From the NCBI GenBank assembly GCA_963749365.1, contig CAVVME010000004.1:620001-684000 (forward strand): DNA of 64,000 bases, written 5' to 3'. How positions within the stretch are numbered: the first letter of the stretch is position 1; every line of letters begins with the position of its first letter. The notes under the pieces were generated by a model. That model had not been told where the DNA came from, made no database searches, and was given only the letters and a program-made list of their open reading frames with translations. Source of the stretch: WHSW01 sp963749365 (lineage in GTDB: Bacteria; Actinomycetota; Thermoleophilia; Solirubrobacterales; 70-9). Shown piece after piece: positions 7,985 to 16,125 of the stretch. The position numbers were made by a program, and so were the translations under genes.

Positions 7985-8935
7985 CTACAAGGCCGGGACC
8001 CGCTCCAGCGCCGCGCTGACCACCTCGCTCGCGTCGCCGGGAGCGGCGCCTGGAGCGAGCAGCAGCCGGTGCGCGAGCACCGATGGGGCGAGCGCCTGGA
8101 CGTCGTCGGGCAACGCGTGGTCGCGCCCGTCCAGCGCCGCGAGTGCCTTCGCGGCGCGGAACAGCATCAAGACCGCCCGCGGGCTCGCTCCGAGCTCGAC
8201 TCGCGGGTCGGTTCGCGTCGCCTCCCCGAGCCCGACGGCGTAGCGCCGCAACGCCTCGCTGGCGTGGATCGAGGCGACCCCGAGCTGCGCGGCGAGCACG
8301 GTCGGGACCTCGGTCACCGGCTCGAGGTCGAGGACGCGGTCGTGGCGAGCATGCTGCTCGAGCATCTCCGCCTCCTCGCCGGCGCTCGGATAGCCGAGCG
8401 AGACCCGGACCATGAACCGGTCGAGCTGCGCCTCCGGGAGCGGATAGGTGCCCTCGTACTCGGCCGGGTTCTGGGTCGCGAGGACGATGAACGGACGGGC
8501 CAGCTCGTGCTGCTGCCCGTCGATCGTCACATGGCGCTCCTGCATGCACTCGAGCAGGCCGGACTGCGTCTTCGGTGAGGTGCGGTTGATCTCGTCGACC
8601 AGGATCACGTTCGCGAACACCGGCCCCGGGTGAAACTCGAACCGGCTCGCCCCCTGGTCGAAGACGTTGGTGCCGACGATGTCGGACGGCAGCAGGTCGG
8701 CGGTGCACTGGACCCGTGCGTACTCTGCCCGCAGCGAGCGGGCGAGCGCCCGGGCGAGCGCCGTCTTGCCGACCCCGGGGTAATCCTCGATCAGCACGTG
8801 GCCCTCGGCGAACAGCGCCACGAGGACGTCACGCAGGACATCGTCGCGGACCTTGACCGCCCGCTTGATGTTCGCCCGCAGCTCGGCGCCGACGTCCGCC
8901 ACCGCGGCCGGGTCGAGCTCCGGAACCGTCGCCAC
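7985..8935 (-). CDS. MoxR-family AAA+ ATPase
   Basis: 316 aa, GTG start. Walker A is YPGVGKTALARA (Lys57) and Walker B is VILVDEINRTSPKTQ, followed by the MoxR sensor region FIVLATQNPAEYEGTYPLPE and EAQLDRF. MoxR ATPases are chaperone-like and act with DUF58/vWA proteins. This is the first gene of a five-gene minus-strand operon (MoxR, DUF58, transglutaminase, MBL-like, VOC); its promoter must lie in the 462-bp gap to the right. Confidence 0.92.
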   Translation of the reverse strand: MATVPELDPAAVADVGAELRANIKRAVKVRDDVLRDVLVALFAEGHVLIEDYPGVGKTALARALARSLRAEYARVQCTADLLPSDIVGTNVFDQGASRFEFHPGPVFANVILVDEINRTSPKTQSGLLECMQERHVTIDGQQHELARPFIVLATQNPAEYEGTYPLPEAQLDRFMVRVSLGYPSAGEEAEMLEQHARHDRVLDLEPVTEVPTVLAAQLGVASIHASEALRRYAVGLGEATRTDPRVELGASPRAVLMLFRAAKALAALDGRDHALPDDVQALAPSVLAHRLLLAPGAAPGDASEVVSAALERVPAL

Positions 8936-9397
8936 GATCCAATGGTAAGGGGACCGCCGCGCCGGACCTCAACCGCGTGCTCAGGCGGGAAGCGGGCGGG
9001 CTAGCAGTGGCGTCTGCCGGGGTTACGCCACGGCGCCCGCTTCCCCTGTGCGCCCCGGTCGCGCGACCCGTGGCGGCAGGCCAACCCGAGCCGGCGGCAA
9101 ATCATTCGCCGCGCCGGCCAAGGTAGATGGGCGATCGGACGTCGCGAGGGGGACGGGTGCCGGGGCAGGGCCCCCGATCAGGGCAAGAAAAAGCGGCCCG
9201 GTGGAACTCTCTCCGCCTGCCCCGCACGTAGCCTTCGCGCGAACAAAGCTTTGCGAGCTTCCTTAGAGAGGGCCGTGCGCTTGGCTTTCGCGCCGGTTTC
9301 CTCTCTCCCGAACCGCAGGGGGCAACCTAGACCGGGCGACTCCGGAATGCAAGGGGGTCGGCTGCCCGGATCCCGCAAAGTGCGACAAAACGCGCCG
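8936..9397. other. 462-bp non-coding gap
   Basis: No convincing gene is visible on either strand. It must carry the promoter of the MoxR operon. It also holds a perfect palindrome CAAAGCTTTG (9244-9253) and a long panhandle described separately. I do not recognise any known RNA family here. Confidence 0.5.
9185..9274 (-). terminator. Panhandle hairpin with U-tract (minus strand)
   Basis: GGCC (9195-9198) pairs with GGCC (9271-9274), and CTCTCT (9207-9212) with AGAGAG (9265-9270). On the minus strand the structure is followed by CTTTTTCTT. It may end the transcript of the CDP-alcohol phosphatidyltransferase gene or of a small RNA. The long loop makes it atypical. Confidence 0.35.
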
Positions 9398-10120
9398 TCA
9401 GCGGCGCGGGGCGGAGGGCTCCTTGCGCGCCAGCTCGCGCAGGTTGCGGGCCGCGCGTCCGAGCAGCAGGGCGATCATCGTCCCGGCGATCGCGAGCCCG
9501 ATCAGGTCGAACACGGTCAGCTCCAGGTCGGCGACCGCGAAGTCGAGCCCGGCCCCGAGGACGACGACGGTGTTGAGCGCGATCAGGATCAGACGGACCT
9601 CGGTCGGCCCGATCCATCCGTAGCCGATCGAGAAGCGCCCGAAGGCGTAGCTCTCGAGATAGACGTTGATCGAGAGGATCAGGTAGGCGACCACGATCAG
9701 AGTCCCGATCGAGAGCAACATCAGCGGCGAGAGCCCGATCCCGATCCCGATCGCAGCCGTCGCGATCGCATCGACGAGGTGATCGAGGTAGTAGCCGTAG
9801 GTCGGCCGCTCGATCCCGCGCACCCGGGCGAGGGTGCCGTCGAGCGAGTCTCCGAGCCATTGCGCGACCAGCAGCCCGCTCGCCGCCCACAGCCATTCGA
9901 TGCTGTCGTTGGAGAGCTGGTAGGCGACGCAGACGCCGAGCGCCGCGAGCACGCCGAGGGCGGTCATGTCATCGGGAAGGATCCAGCGCGGCAGGCGGCC
10001 GGCGATCCATCTCAGCAGCCGCTTCTCGGGCTCGGCGAGCAGAAAGCTGGGCTCGCGCGTCGCCTCGACGGACTTCTCGAGCTCCGCGGTCCCGGGCACC
10101 CGACGAACGATATGGGCCAC
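9398..10120 (-). CDS. CDP-alcohol phosphatidyltransferase family protein
   Basis: 240 aa, GTG start. The signature DG-x2-AR-x9-G-x3-D-x3-D is intact (DSLDGTLARVRGIERPTY then GYYLDHLVD) at residues ~83-108. Six or so membrane helices surround it. These enzymes move a phosphatidyl group from CDP-diacylglycerol to an alcohol (glycerol-3-phosphate, inositol, serine) at the inner membrane. The alcohol cannot be read from sequence; 240 aa with a ~60-residue N-terminal extension is longer than a minimal PgsA. Divergent from the SDR gene. Confidence 0.85.
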   Translation of the reverse strand: MAHIVRRVPGTAELEKSVEATREPSFLLAEPEKRLLRWIAGRLPRWILPDDMTALGVLAALGVCVAYQLSNDSIEWLWAASGLLVAQWLGDSLDGTLARVRGIERPTYGYYLDHLVDAIATAAIGIGIGLSPLMLLSIGTLIVVAYLILSINVYLESYAFGRFSIGYGWIGPTEVRLILIALNTVVVLGAGLDFAVADLELTVFDLIGLAIAGTMIALLLGRAARNLRELARKEPSAPRR

Positions 10121-10127
10121 GGTGGTC

Positions 10128-10160
10128 GACCGTCTGGATTCGGGATCGACCGTCTAGATT
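10128..10160 (+). promoter_or_regulatory. Duplicated CGACCGTCT element with -10 TAGATT
   Basis: CGACCGTCTRGATT occurs twice (10128-10141 and 10147-10160, differing by one base) just before the SDR start. TAGATT (10155-10160) is six bases before the GTG at 10167, consistent with a leaderless transcript. A 20-base core (10138-10157) recurs at 33517-33536 with one mismatch, suggesting a shared regulator or promoter type. Confidence 0.5.
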
Positions 10161-10166
10161 GGCCGC

Positions 10167-10910
10167 GTGCATTCGCCCGGCAGGATCGCGCTGATCAGCG
10201 GCGCCTCGAGCGGGATCGGTGCCGAGACCGTGCGGGCGTTGGCCGCCGACGGGCTCGCGACCGTCGCCGCCGCCCGCCGGCTGGAGCGCTGCGAGGAACT
10301 GGCGAGCGAGGTCGGCGGCCGGGCGCTGCGCCTCGACGTCACCGACCCCGCCTCGGTCGAGCGGCTGACCTGCGAGCTGCCCGAGGTCGACGTGATCGTG
10401 CACAGCGCCGGCGGCGCGCTCGGACTGGAGCCGGTCGAGCAGGCCGACGAGGATCAGTGGCGTGAGATGTGGGAGTCGAACGTCGCCGGGGTGATGCGGG
10501 TGACGAAGGCACTGCTCGGGGCGTTGCGCCGCGGCCGCGAGCCGCAGATCGTGATCGTCGGCTCGGTTGCCGGGGTCGAGGTCTACGAGGGCGGCGGCGG
10601 CTACACCGCGGCCAAGCACGCGGTCAACGCCCTCGCCCGCACGCTGCGTCAGGAGCTGCTCGCGGATGCGATCCGGGTCACCGAGGTCGCACCCGGGATG
10701 GTCGAGACGGAGTTCTCGCTGGTCCGCTTCGCCGGTGACGCCGAGCGCGCCGCCGGCGTCTACCGGGGGTTGGCGCCGCTGCGACCGCGCGATGTCGCCG
10801 AGGTGATCGCCTTCTGCGTCAGCCGGCCGGCTCATGTCGACCTCGACTACGTCGGCGTCAAGCCGACCGCCCAGGCGACTGCGACGGTCGTCCACCGCGA
10901 CGAGGGATGA
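10167..10910 (+). CDS. Short-chain dehydrogenase/reductase (SDR)
   Basis: 247 aa, GTG start. The Rossmann motif ISGASSGIG (residues ~10-18), the NAG-like HSAGG, the catalytic Ser in VGSVAG, and YTAAK are all present, so it should be an active NAD(P)H-dependent oxidoreductase. The RR after the second strand (AARRLERC) suggests NADP(H). The substrate is unknown. It is followed 36 bases later by the methylenetetrahydrofolate reductase gene, but a -10 hexamer before that gene suggests separate transcription. Confidence 0.88.
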   Translation: MHSPGRIALISGASSGIGAETVRALAADGLATVAAARRLERCEELASEVGGRALRLDVTDPASVERLTCELPEVDVIVHSAGGALGLEPVEQADEDQWREMWESNVAGVMRVTKALLGALRRGREPQIVIVGSVAGVEVYEGGGGYTAAKHAVNALARTLRQELLADAIRVTEVAPGMVETEFSLVRFAGDAERAAGVYRGLAPLRPRDVAEVIAFCVSRPAHVDLDYVGVKPTAQATATVVHRDEG

Positions 10911-10933
10911 GCGGGCGCTCCACGGCCCGGCTC

Positions 10934-10939
10934 TACCAT
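10934..10939 (+). promoter_or_regulatory. -10 hexamer TACCAT for metF
   Basis: TACCAT lies seven bases before the metF ATG at 10947, and no Shine-Dalgarno sequence is visible between them. This arrangement fits leaderless transcription. Confidence 0.4.
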
Positions 10940-10946
10940 CACGGCG

Positions 10947-11876
10947 ATGCGAATCGACGACCTCCTCGATCACCAGCGGCCGGTCTTCTCGGTCGAGTTC
11001 TTCCCGCCGAAGACCGTTCAGGGCGTCGCGCAGCTGTTCGAGACGGTCGAGGCGCTGAAGCCGCTCGAGCCCGACTACGTCTCGGTCACCTACGGCGCCG
11101 GCGGGGCGACCCGAGACGGGACGGTGGAGATCGCCCAGCGGATCCGCTCCGAGCACGGAATCGAGGTCATGGCCCACCTGAGCTGCGTCGGCGAGACGCG
11201 TGAGGGCCTGACCTCGATCCTCGACCGCTTCGCCTCGATCGGAATCGAGAACGTCCTCGCCCTGCGTGGCGACCCGCCTCGCGGCGAGGCCGAGTTCGTC
11301 CCCGCCGACGACGGTCTCTCCAGCGCCGCCGAGCTGACCGGGTTCATCACCGAGCGTCACGGGTTCACGATCGGAGGTGCCTGCTTTCCCGAGGTCCACC
11401 CGGAGGCGGATGACCTCGACAGCGACCTCGCCTACCTGAAGACCAAGGTCGAGGCCGGGGCCAACTTCCTGATCACGCAGCTCTTCTTCGACAACCAGGC
11501 CTACTTCGACTTCGTCGCCGCGGCACGGGCGCGCGGGATCGAGATCCCGATCATTCCCGGCGTGATCCCGATCGCCAGCTTCGGCCAGGTGGCGCGGATC
11601 TGCGAGCTCTGCGACGCCTCGATCCCGACCGAGCTCGCCGAGGCGATGGAGGCGCTCGGCGGCGACGCCGAGGCCGAGGCGCTGCTCGGGGTCGCCTATG
11701 CCGCCCAGCAATGCGACGAGCTGCTCGCCGCCGGAGCGCCCGGGATCCATTTCTACGCCCTCAACCGCGCCCCCGGCACGCGCGCCGTGCTCGCGGCGCT
11801 GCGGGCGTCGCGACCCTGGGAGCGGGCCGGCGGCGCGCTGCCGGAGCATCACAGCGCCTCTTTAGACTCCTCCTGA
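10947..11876 (+). CDS. metF: Methylenetetrahydrofolate reductase
   Basis: 309 aa, standard length. FSVEFFPPKT near the N-terminus, VTYGAGGATRDGT, LALRGDPP, the GGACFPEVHPE segment and KVEAGANFLITQLFFDN are the hallmark TIM-barrel and FAD-binding motifs. It reduces 5,10-methylene-THF to 5-methyl-THF for methionine synthesis in the cytosol. Its stop shares one base with the next start (TGATG), so the alpha/beta hydrolase is translationally coupled. Confidence 0.95.
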   Translation: MRIDDLLDHQRPVFSVEFFPPKTVQGVAQLFETVEALKPLEPDYVSVTYGAGGATRDGTVEIAQRIRSEHGIEVMAHLSCVGETREGLTSILDRFASIGIENVLALRGDPPRGEAEFVPADDGLSSAAELTGFITERHGFTIGGACFPEVHPEADDLDSDLAYLKTKVEAGANFLITQLFFDNQAYFDFVAAARARGIEIPIIPGVIPIASFGQVARICELCDASIPTELAEAMEALGGDAEAEALLGVAYAAQQCDELLAAGAPGIHFYALNRAPGTRAVLAALRASRPWERAGGALPEHHSASLDSS

Positions 11877-12718
11877 TGGCAGCCGTCGACGGGTCGTTCG
11901 TCCACAACGGGCAGCGGATCGACTTCACCGACTACGGCGACGGCGAGCAGGTTCTCGTGCTCGTCCACGGGCTGCTGATGAACAGGCACATGTTCGACCA
12001 GCTCGCGCCGGAGATGGCCTCACGGGGGATTCGGGTGATCACGGTCGACCTGCTCGGCCACGGCAGCTCGGACAAGCCCGCCGACATGCGCACCTACACG
12101 ATGACGACCTTCGCCGACCAGCTAGCGGCCCTGATCGACCACCTCGAGCTCGATCGGCCGGTGGTCGGCGGGACCTCGCTCGGCGCCAACTGCTCGCTCG
12201 AGCTCGCCGCGCGTCACCCACGCGCCGCACGGGCGCTGTTGATCGAAATGCCGGTGCTCGACAACGCCCTCGTCGCCGCCGGGCTGCTCTTCCTCCCGAT
12301 CCTGGTCACGCTTCGGGTGGCAAAGCCGCTGCTGCGTGGCGTCGCCGCGGTCACCACCCGGATCCCTCGAACCAGCTTCCTGGTCGACATCTGCCTCGAT
12401 TGGACCCGGCGATCGCCCGAGGCCTCGGAGGCGGTGCTCGAGGGGGTGCTCTTCGGGCGCACGGCCCCGCCCCGCGACGAGCGCCAGCTGATCGGCCTGC
12501 CGACGCTCGTGATCGGACACCGGAACGACCCCCTGCACCCGTTCACCGACTCCGACATGCTGGCCGAGGAGCTGCCCCGCGCACGGCTCGTGAACGCCGA
12601 GTCGATCATCGAGTGGAGGGTCAGCCCCGGACGGCTCGATGACGAGCTCGCCGCCTTCATCGCCGACGTCTACGCCGACGAGCCGGCCGAGAGCACGGTC
12701 CAAGCGGCCGCACCGTAG
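11876..12718 (+). CDS. Alpha/beta fold hydrolase
   Basis: 280 aa. The oxyanion region VLVHGLLMN, GHGSSDKP, and nucleophile elbow GGTSLGA (Ser101) are clear; the acid is probably Asp in GHRNDPLHP. The usual C-terminal catalytic His is not evident: the expected place reads AESIIEWRVSP. Either the His lies elsewhere or the protein is not a classical hydrolase. The ATG overlaps the metF stop (TGATG) and the stop overlaps the MFS start (TAGTG). Confidence 0.85.
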   Translation: MAAVDGSFVHNGQRIDFTDYGDGEQVLVLVHGLLMNRHMFDQLAPEMASRGIRVITVDLLGHGSSDKPADMRTYTMTTFADQLAALIDHLELDRPVVGGTSLGANCSLELAARHPRAARALLIEMPVLDNALVAAGLLFLPILVTLRVAKPLLRGVAAVTTRIPRTSFLVDICLDWTRRSPEASEAVLEGVLFGRTAPPRDERQLIGLPTLVIGHRNDPLHPFTDSDMLAEELPRARLVNAESIIEWRVSPGRLDDELAAFIADVYADEPAESTVQAAAP

Positions 12719-13980
12719 TGGCGCGCACCCCTCGTGTGCTGCGCCCCCTGAGGGAGCGCGACTTCGCGCTGCTGTTCACCGGCATCGCGGTCTCGATGAT
12801 TGGCGACGGGATCACCCTGGTCGCGCTCGCGTGGCAGGTCTACGACCTCTCCAACGTCCCGACCGCGCTCTCGGTGGTCGGGCTCGCCTGGACCGTGCCG
12901 ATGGTCGCCCTGCTGCTCTTCGGCGGCGTGCTCGCGGACCGGATCCCGCGCAAGCGCCTGCTGATCGCGGCCGATCTGATCCGCGCCGGGTCGCTGGCCT
13001 CGATCGGCCTGCTCTCGGTCACCGGGGCGCTCGAGCTCTGGCATGTGGTCGTGCTCGTGATTCCGTTCGGGATCGGCGAGGCCCTCTTCGGCCCCGCCTG
13101 GGAGGCGACGATCCCGGAGGTGGTCCCGCGGCAGCTGCTGGTCCAGGCGAACTCGCTCAACGGCCTCACCGAGCCAATCTCCTTCCGCGCCGCGGGCCCG
13201 GCGATCGGCGGCCTGCTCGTGGCGGGCGTCGGACCCGGGGTGGCCTTCGTCATCGACGCCGCCACGTTTCTCTTCTCCGCCGCCTGCATCTCGCTGATGC
13301 GCACTCGGCCGGCCGCCAACCCCGAATCGGGCTACTCGATGCGGGCCGAGATCGCGGCCGGGTTTCGATTCGTGCGCTCGCAGGCATGGCTGTGGGCGAG
13401 CCTGGCGGCCGCGACGCTCGGACTGCTGCTCTATTACGGACCGCTCGAGGTCCTGCTCCCGTACCTCGTCCGCAACGATCTCGACGCCGGCGCGGGCGGC
13501 TTCGGGGCGATTCTCGCCGCGACCGGGGTCGGCGCGATCGTGATCGCGATAGTGCTCGGCCAGCGCGGGCTCGCTCGCAACCACGTGGTGCTCATGTACC
13601 TGAGCTTCGCCGCCGGCCTCGGCTGCCTCGCCCTCTACCCGCTCGCGGGCAGCCTCGCCGTGGCGATGGGGATCGGGGCCGTCGAAGGTCTGTTGTTCGC
13701 GCTCGGCGACATCACCTGGGCGACGATGATGCAGAAGCACGTCCCGCGCGAGATGCTGGGCCGGGTTTCGGCGGTCGACTACATGGTCTCGTTCGGCCTC
13801 GTCCCGATCTCGTTCGCGCTCGCCGGGCCGGCGGCGGCTCTGTTCGGGGTCGAGGAGACGATGATCGGCGCCGGGGTGCTCGCGGCGCTGGTGTTCGTCG
13901 CCTTCCTGCTCGTGCCCGGCGTTCGCGAGCCCGAGCGCTGGGCGGTCGAGGAGCGCGCCGGAGAGGATGGCTCCGGTTGA
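12718..13980 (+). CDS. MFS transporter
   Basis: 420 aa, GTG start, about 12 predicted membrane helices. The N-terminus LRERDFALLFTGIAVSMIGDG and the loop GGVLADRIPRKRLLI (motif A between helices 2 and 3) are typical of the drug-exporter-like enterobactin/DHA3 MFS group. It probably exports a small molecule by proton antiport. One-base overlap with the upstream hydrolase suggests they work together; the substrate is unknown. Confidence 0.88.
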   Translation: MARTPRVLRPLRERDFALLFTGIAVSMIGDGITLVALAWQVYDLSNVPTALSVVGLAWTVPMVALLLFGGVLADRIPRKRLLIAADLIRAGSLASIGLLSVTGALELWHVVVLVIPFGIGEALFGPAWEATIPEVVPRQLLVQANSLNGLTEPISFRAAGPAIGGLLVAGVGPGVAFVIDAATFLFSAACISLMRTRPAANPESGYSMRAEIAAGFRFVRSQAWLWASLAAATLGLLLYYGPLEVLLPYLVRNDLDAGAGGFGAILAATGVGAIVIAIVLGQRGLARNHVVLMYLSFAAGLGCLALYPLAGSLAVAMGIGAVEGLLFALGDITWATMMQKHVPREMLGRVSAVDYMVSFGLVPISFALAGPAAALFGVEETMIGAGVLAALVFVAFLLVPGVREPERWAVEERAGEDGSG

Positions 13981-14002
13981 GGTTCGCTGAAGTCGTGCCC
14001 GC

Positions 14003-14008
14003 TACCCT
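14003..14008 (+). promoter_or_regulatory. -10 hexamer TACCCT for the DUF3105 gene
   Basis: TACCCT lies eight bases before the GTG at 14017, consistent with a leaderless transcript. Confidence 0.3.
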
Positions 14009-14016
14009 GCGGCGCC

Positions 14017-14787
14017 GTGACCAGTAAGGAAGAGCGCGCCCGGCGACGCGAGGAGCGGCTCGCCGCCGAGCAGAGGGAGGCGGCGGCCGAGAAGCGGCGC
14101 CTGCTGCTCGGCTACGCCGTGGCGGGCGGCCTCACCCTGGCGGTCGTCGTCGGGATCTTCGTCGCGTTCGCCAGCGGCGGAGGCGACGAGCAGCAGCAGG
14201 TGGCCGGCGAGGAGATCCCCGAGAACGCCCACATCGAGCTCCAGAGCGGCTACGTGCACGGCTTTGCTCCGGATGGACGGCCCGGAACGACGCCGCCCCC
14301 GCTCGAGCAGGGCGACCTCGAGCTCGCCGCCAAGCAGGCCGGCTGCGAGCTGCAGCTCGATCTCCCCGACGAGGGCGGCACGCATATCAAGGACGAGGAC
14401 GAGATCCCCGAGTACGGGACAACCCCGCCGACGTCCGGGAACCACAACGCCGAGCAGCTCGCCGACGGTGCCTACCGGGAATACCCCGACCCGTGGTACT
14501 CGCTGCACTCGCTCGAGCACGGACGGATCGACATCCAGTACTCGCCGCAGCTGCCCAAGTCCGATCAGCTCGAGCTCAAGGGCCTGTTCGAGGAGGACTT
14601 CGACGCGATCCTGCTGTTCCCGAACCCGGAGATGCCGTACGACGTCGCGGCCACCGCCTGGACCCAGCTCCTCGCCTGTCCCAGCTACGAGGGCCGGGCG
14701 ACGCTGGACGCGATTCGCGCTTTCCGCGATACCTTCCGCGGCCAGGGACCCGAGGCGGTCGCGACGATGATTCCGGACGATAGCTAG
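14017..14787 (+). CDS. DUF3105 membrane-anchored protein
   Basis: 256 aa, GTG start. A charged N-terminus (EERARRREERLAAEQREAAAE) is followed by one transmembrane helix (LLLGYAVAGGLTLAVVVGIF, residues ~28-48) and an extracytoplasmic domain. TPPTSGNHNAEQ and HSLEHGRIDIQYSPQ are the conserved DUF3105 blocks with its invariant histidines. The biochemical role of DUF3105 is not established, to my knowledge. Confidence 0.8.
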   Translation: MTSKEERARRREERLAAEQREAAAEKRRLLLGYAVAGGLTLAVVVGIFVAFASGGGDEQQQVAGEEIPENAHIELQSGYVHGFAPDGRPGTTPPPLEQGDLELAAKQAGCELQLDLPDEGGTHIKDEDEIPEYGTTPPTSGNHNAEQLADGAYREYPDPWYSLHSLEHGRIDIQYSPQLPKSDQLELKGLFEEDFDAILLFPNPEMPYDVAATAWTQLLACPSYEGRATLDAIRAFRDTFRGQGPEAVATMIPDDS

Positions 14788-14886
14788 CGCGGGCACCGCG
14801 CCCGGGACGAAAGCCCTGCAAATCTGACACTCTGAAGGCGGGTGACGGCGCAGCGCGCATCGCTGCGGGCGGAGCCGTGTTCGCTG

Positions 14887-16125
14887 ATGAGAGTGCGACT
14901 GAAGCTCAAACACGTCCTCGCCGGGGCCCTCGTCGCCGGCTGCGGATACGTCGCCGCGCCGGCCCTCTCCGCCCAGCCCTACATCCCGGAGGCGGTCGAC
15001 TTCGAGCAGCGGCTGCCGGCGCTCACCCGCCTGGTCGAGCCCTCGAGCGCTCCATCGGGGACCTCACCCGGGAAGGGTCCTGTGAGCTTCAGGTCGGGGG
15101 TGATCGCGGCGCCGGAGCGCTTCGACCTCGCCGGCCTCGCCGGCGAGACCCGGCCGCTCGAGCTGCGCGGCCGGGAGCGCGGCGGGGAGTGGACGCGCTG
15201 GGTCGAGACCGAGGACGGAAACCCGGTCTACTTCGGCGGCGCCGAGGAGCTTCAGCTCCGCAGCCGCGGCTGGCGACCGACCGGGACGCTGCACTACGTC
15301 AACGTCTCGGGGACGACGAGCCACGTGGGCGGCGCTCTGACCGCGGTACGCGGGGCGATCAACTCGGCTTTCGTCTCGGCGGCGAGCCTGCTCGACCCCG
15401 AGGCGCAGGCGCTGCCCGCGCGGCCCGAGATCGTCAAGCGTGGCGAATGGGGCGCCACCCGAGCCGAGGGCGGCTGCAGGCCGCGCGCCGCACCCGCCCG
15501 GGGCACGGTCAAGGCCGCCGCCGTCCATCACACGGTGACCGCGAACCGCTACACCGAGGCCGAGGCGCCGGCGATCGTGCTCGGGATCTGCCGCTATCAC
15601 CGCAACGGCAACGGCTGGAACGACATCGGCTACAACGCGCTCGTCGACCGGTTCGGCAACCTCTACGCGGGGCGGGCCGGCGGGGTGAGGAAGGCCGTCG
15701 TCGGCGCCCACGCCCAGGGCTTCAACTCCCAGACCACCGGCGTGGCGTCGATCGGCACCCACACCTCGACCGCGGTCTCGCCGGCGGCAAAGGCGTCGCT
15801 GGTCGCCTACCTGGCGTGGAAGCTCACCGTGCACGGCCTGCGCGCTACCGGCAAGACGACCCTGACCTCGGCCGGCGGCGAAGCCAGCCGCTACCCGCGC
15901 GGCCGCAGGGTGCGGCTGAACAGGATCATCGGCCACCGCACGGTCGGGCTCACGGCCTGTCCCGGGGAGCGCCTCTACGCCGAGGTCGCGAGGCTGCGGC
16001 GGCTGGTCGAGCAGCGGATCGCGCAGGGAGGCGGGACGGTGGTGCCGCCGGAAGACGAGGTCCCACCGGTCGGCGGGGACCCGCCCGGAGCCGGGGAGCA
16101 GAAGCGGGGTCAGGGGGCGCGGTAG
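14887..16125 (+). CDS. Secreted N-acetylmuramoyl-L-alanine amidase (PGRP/Amidase_2)
   Basis: 412 aa. The ATG at 14887 is preferred because it begins a clean signal peptide (MRVRLKLKHVLAGALVAGCG, cleavage near ALSAQ). Residues ~185-380 are a peptidoglycan-recognition amidase: KRGEWGATRAEGGCRP, AVHHTVTANRYT (zinc His), GWNDIGYNALVDRFGNLYAG, and GHRTVGLTACPGERLY (second zinc His and Cys). The C-terminus is Pro/Gly-rich and disordered. It should cut the stem peptide from murein outside the cell. The 3' end overlaps the convergent FemAB-like gene by 16 bases. Confidence 0.88.
   Translation: MRVRLKLKHVLAGALVAGCGYVAAPALSAQPYIPEAVDFEQRLPALTRLVEPSSAPSGTSPGKGPVSFRSGVIAAPERFDLAGLAGETRPLELRGRERGGEWTRWVETEDGNPVYFGGAEELQLRSRGWRPTGTLHYVNVSGTTSHVGGALTAVRGAINSAFVSAASLLDPEAQALPARPEIVKRGEWGATRAEGGCRPRAAPARGTVKAAAVHHTVTANRYTEAEAPAIVLGICRYHRNGNGWNDIGYNALVDRFGNLYAGRAGGVRKAVVGAHAQGFNSQTTGVASIGTHTSTAVSPAAKASLVAYLAWKLTVHGLRATGKTTLTSAGGEASRYPRGRRVRLNRIIGHRTVGLTACPGERLYAEVARLRRLVEQRIAQGGGTVVPPEDEVPPVGGDPPGAGEQKRGQGAR

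Noticed and set aside
6876..8708. Very long minus-strand frame (to 1388 residues) including the transglutaminase
   Set aside because: The upstream part is an Arg/Ala/Gly-rich shadow of DUF58 and MoxR; the GTG at 6875 fits the real gene.
9969..11852. 627-residue minus-strand frame opposite metF and the SDR
   Set aside because: Antisense shadow of two clear plus-strand genes; composition is not protein-like.
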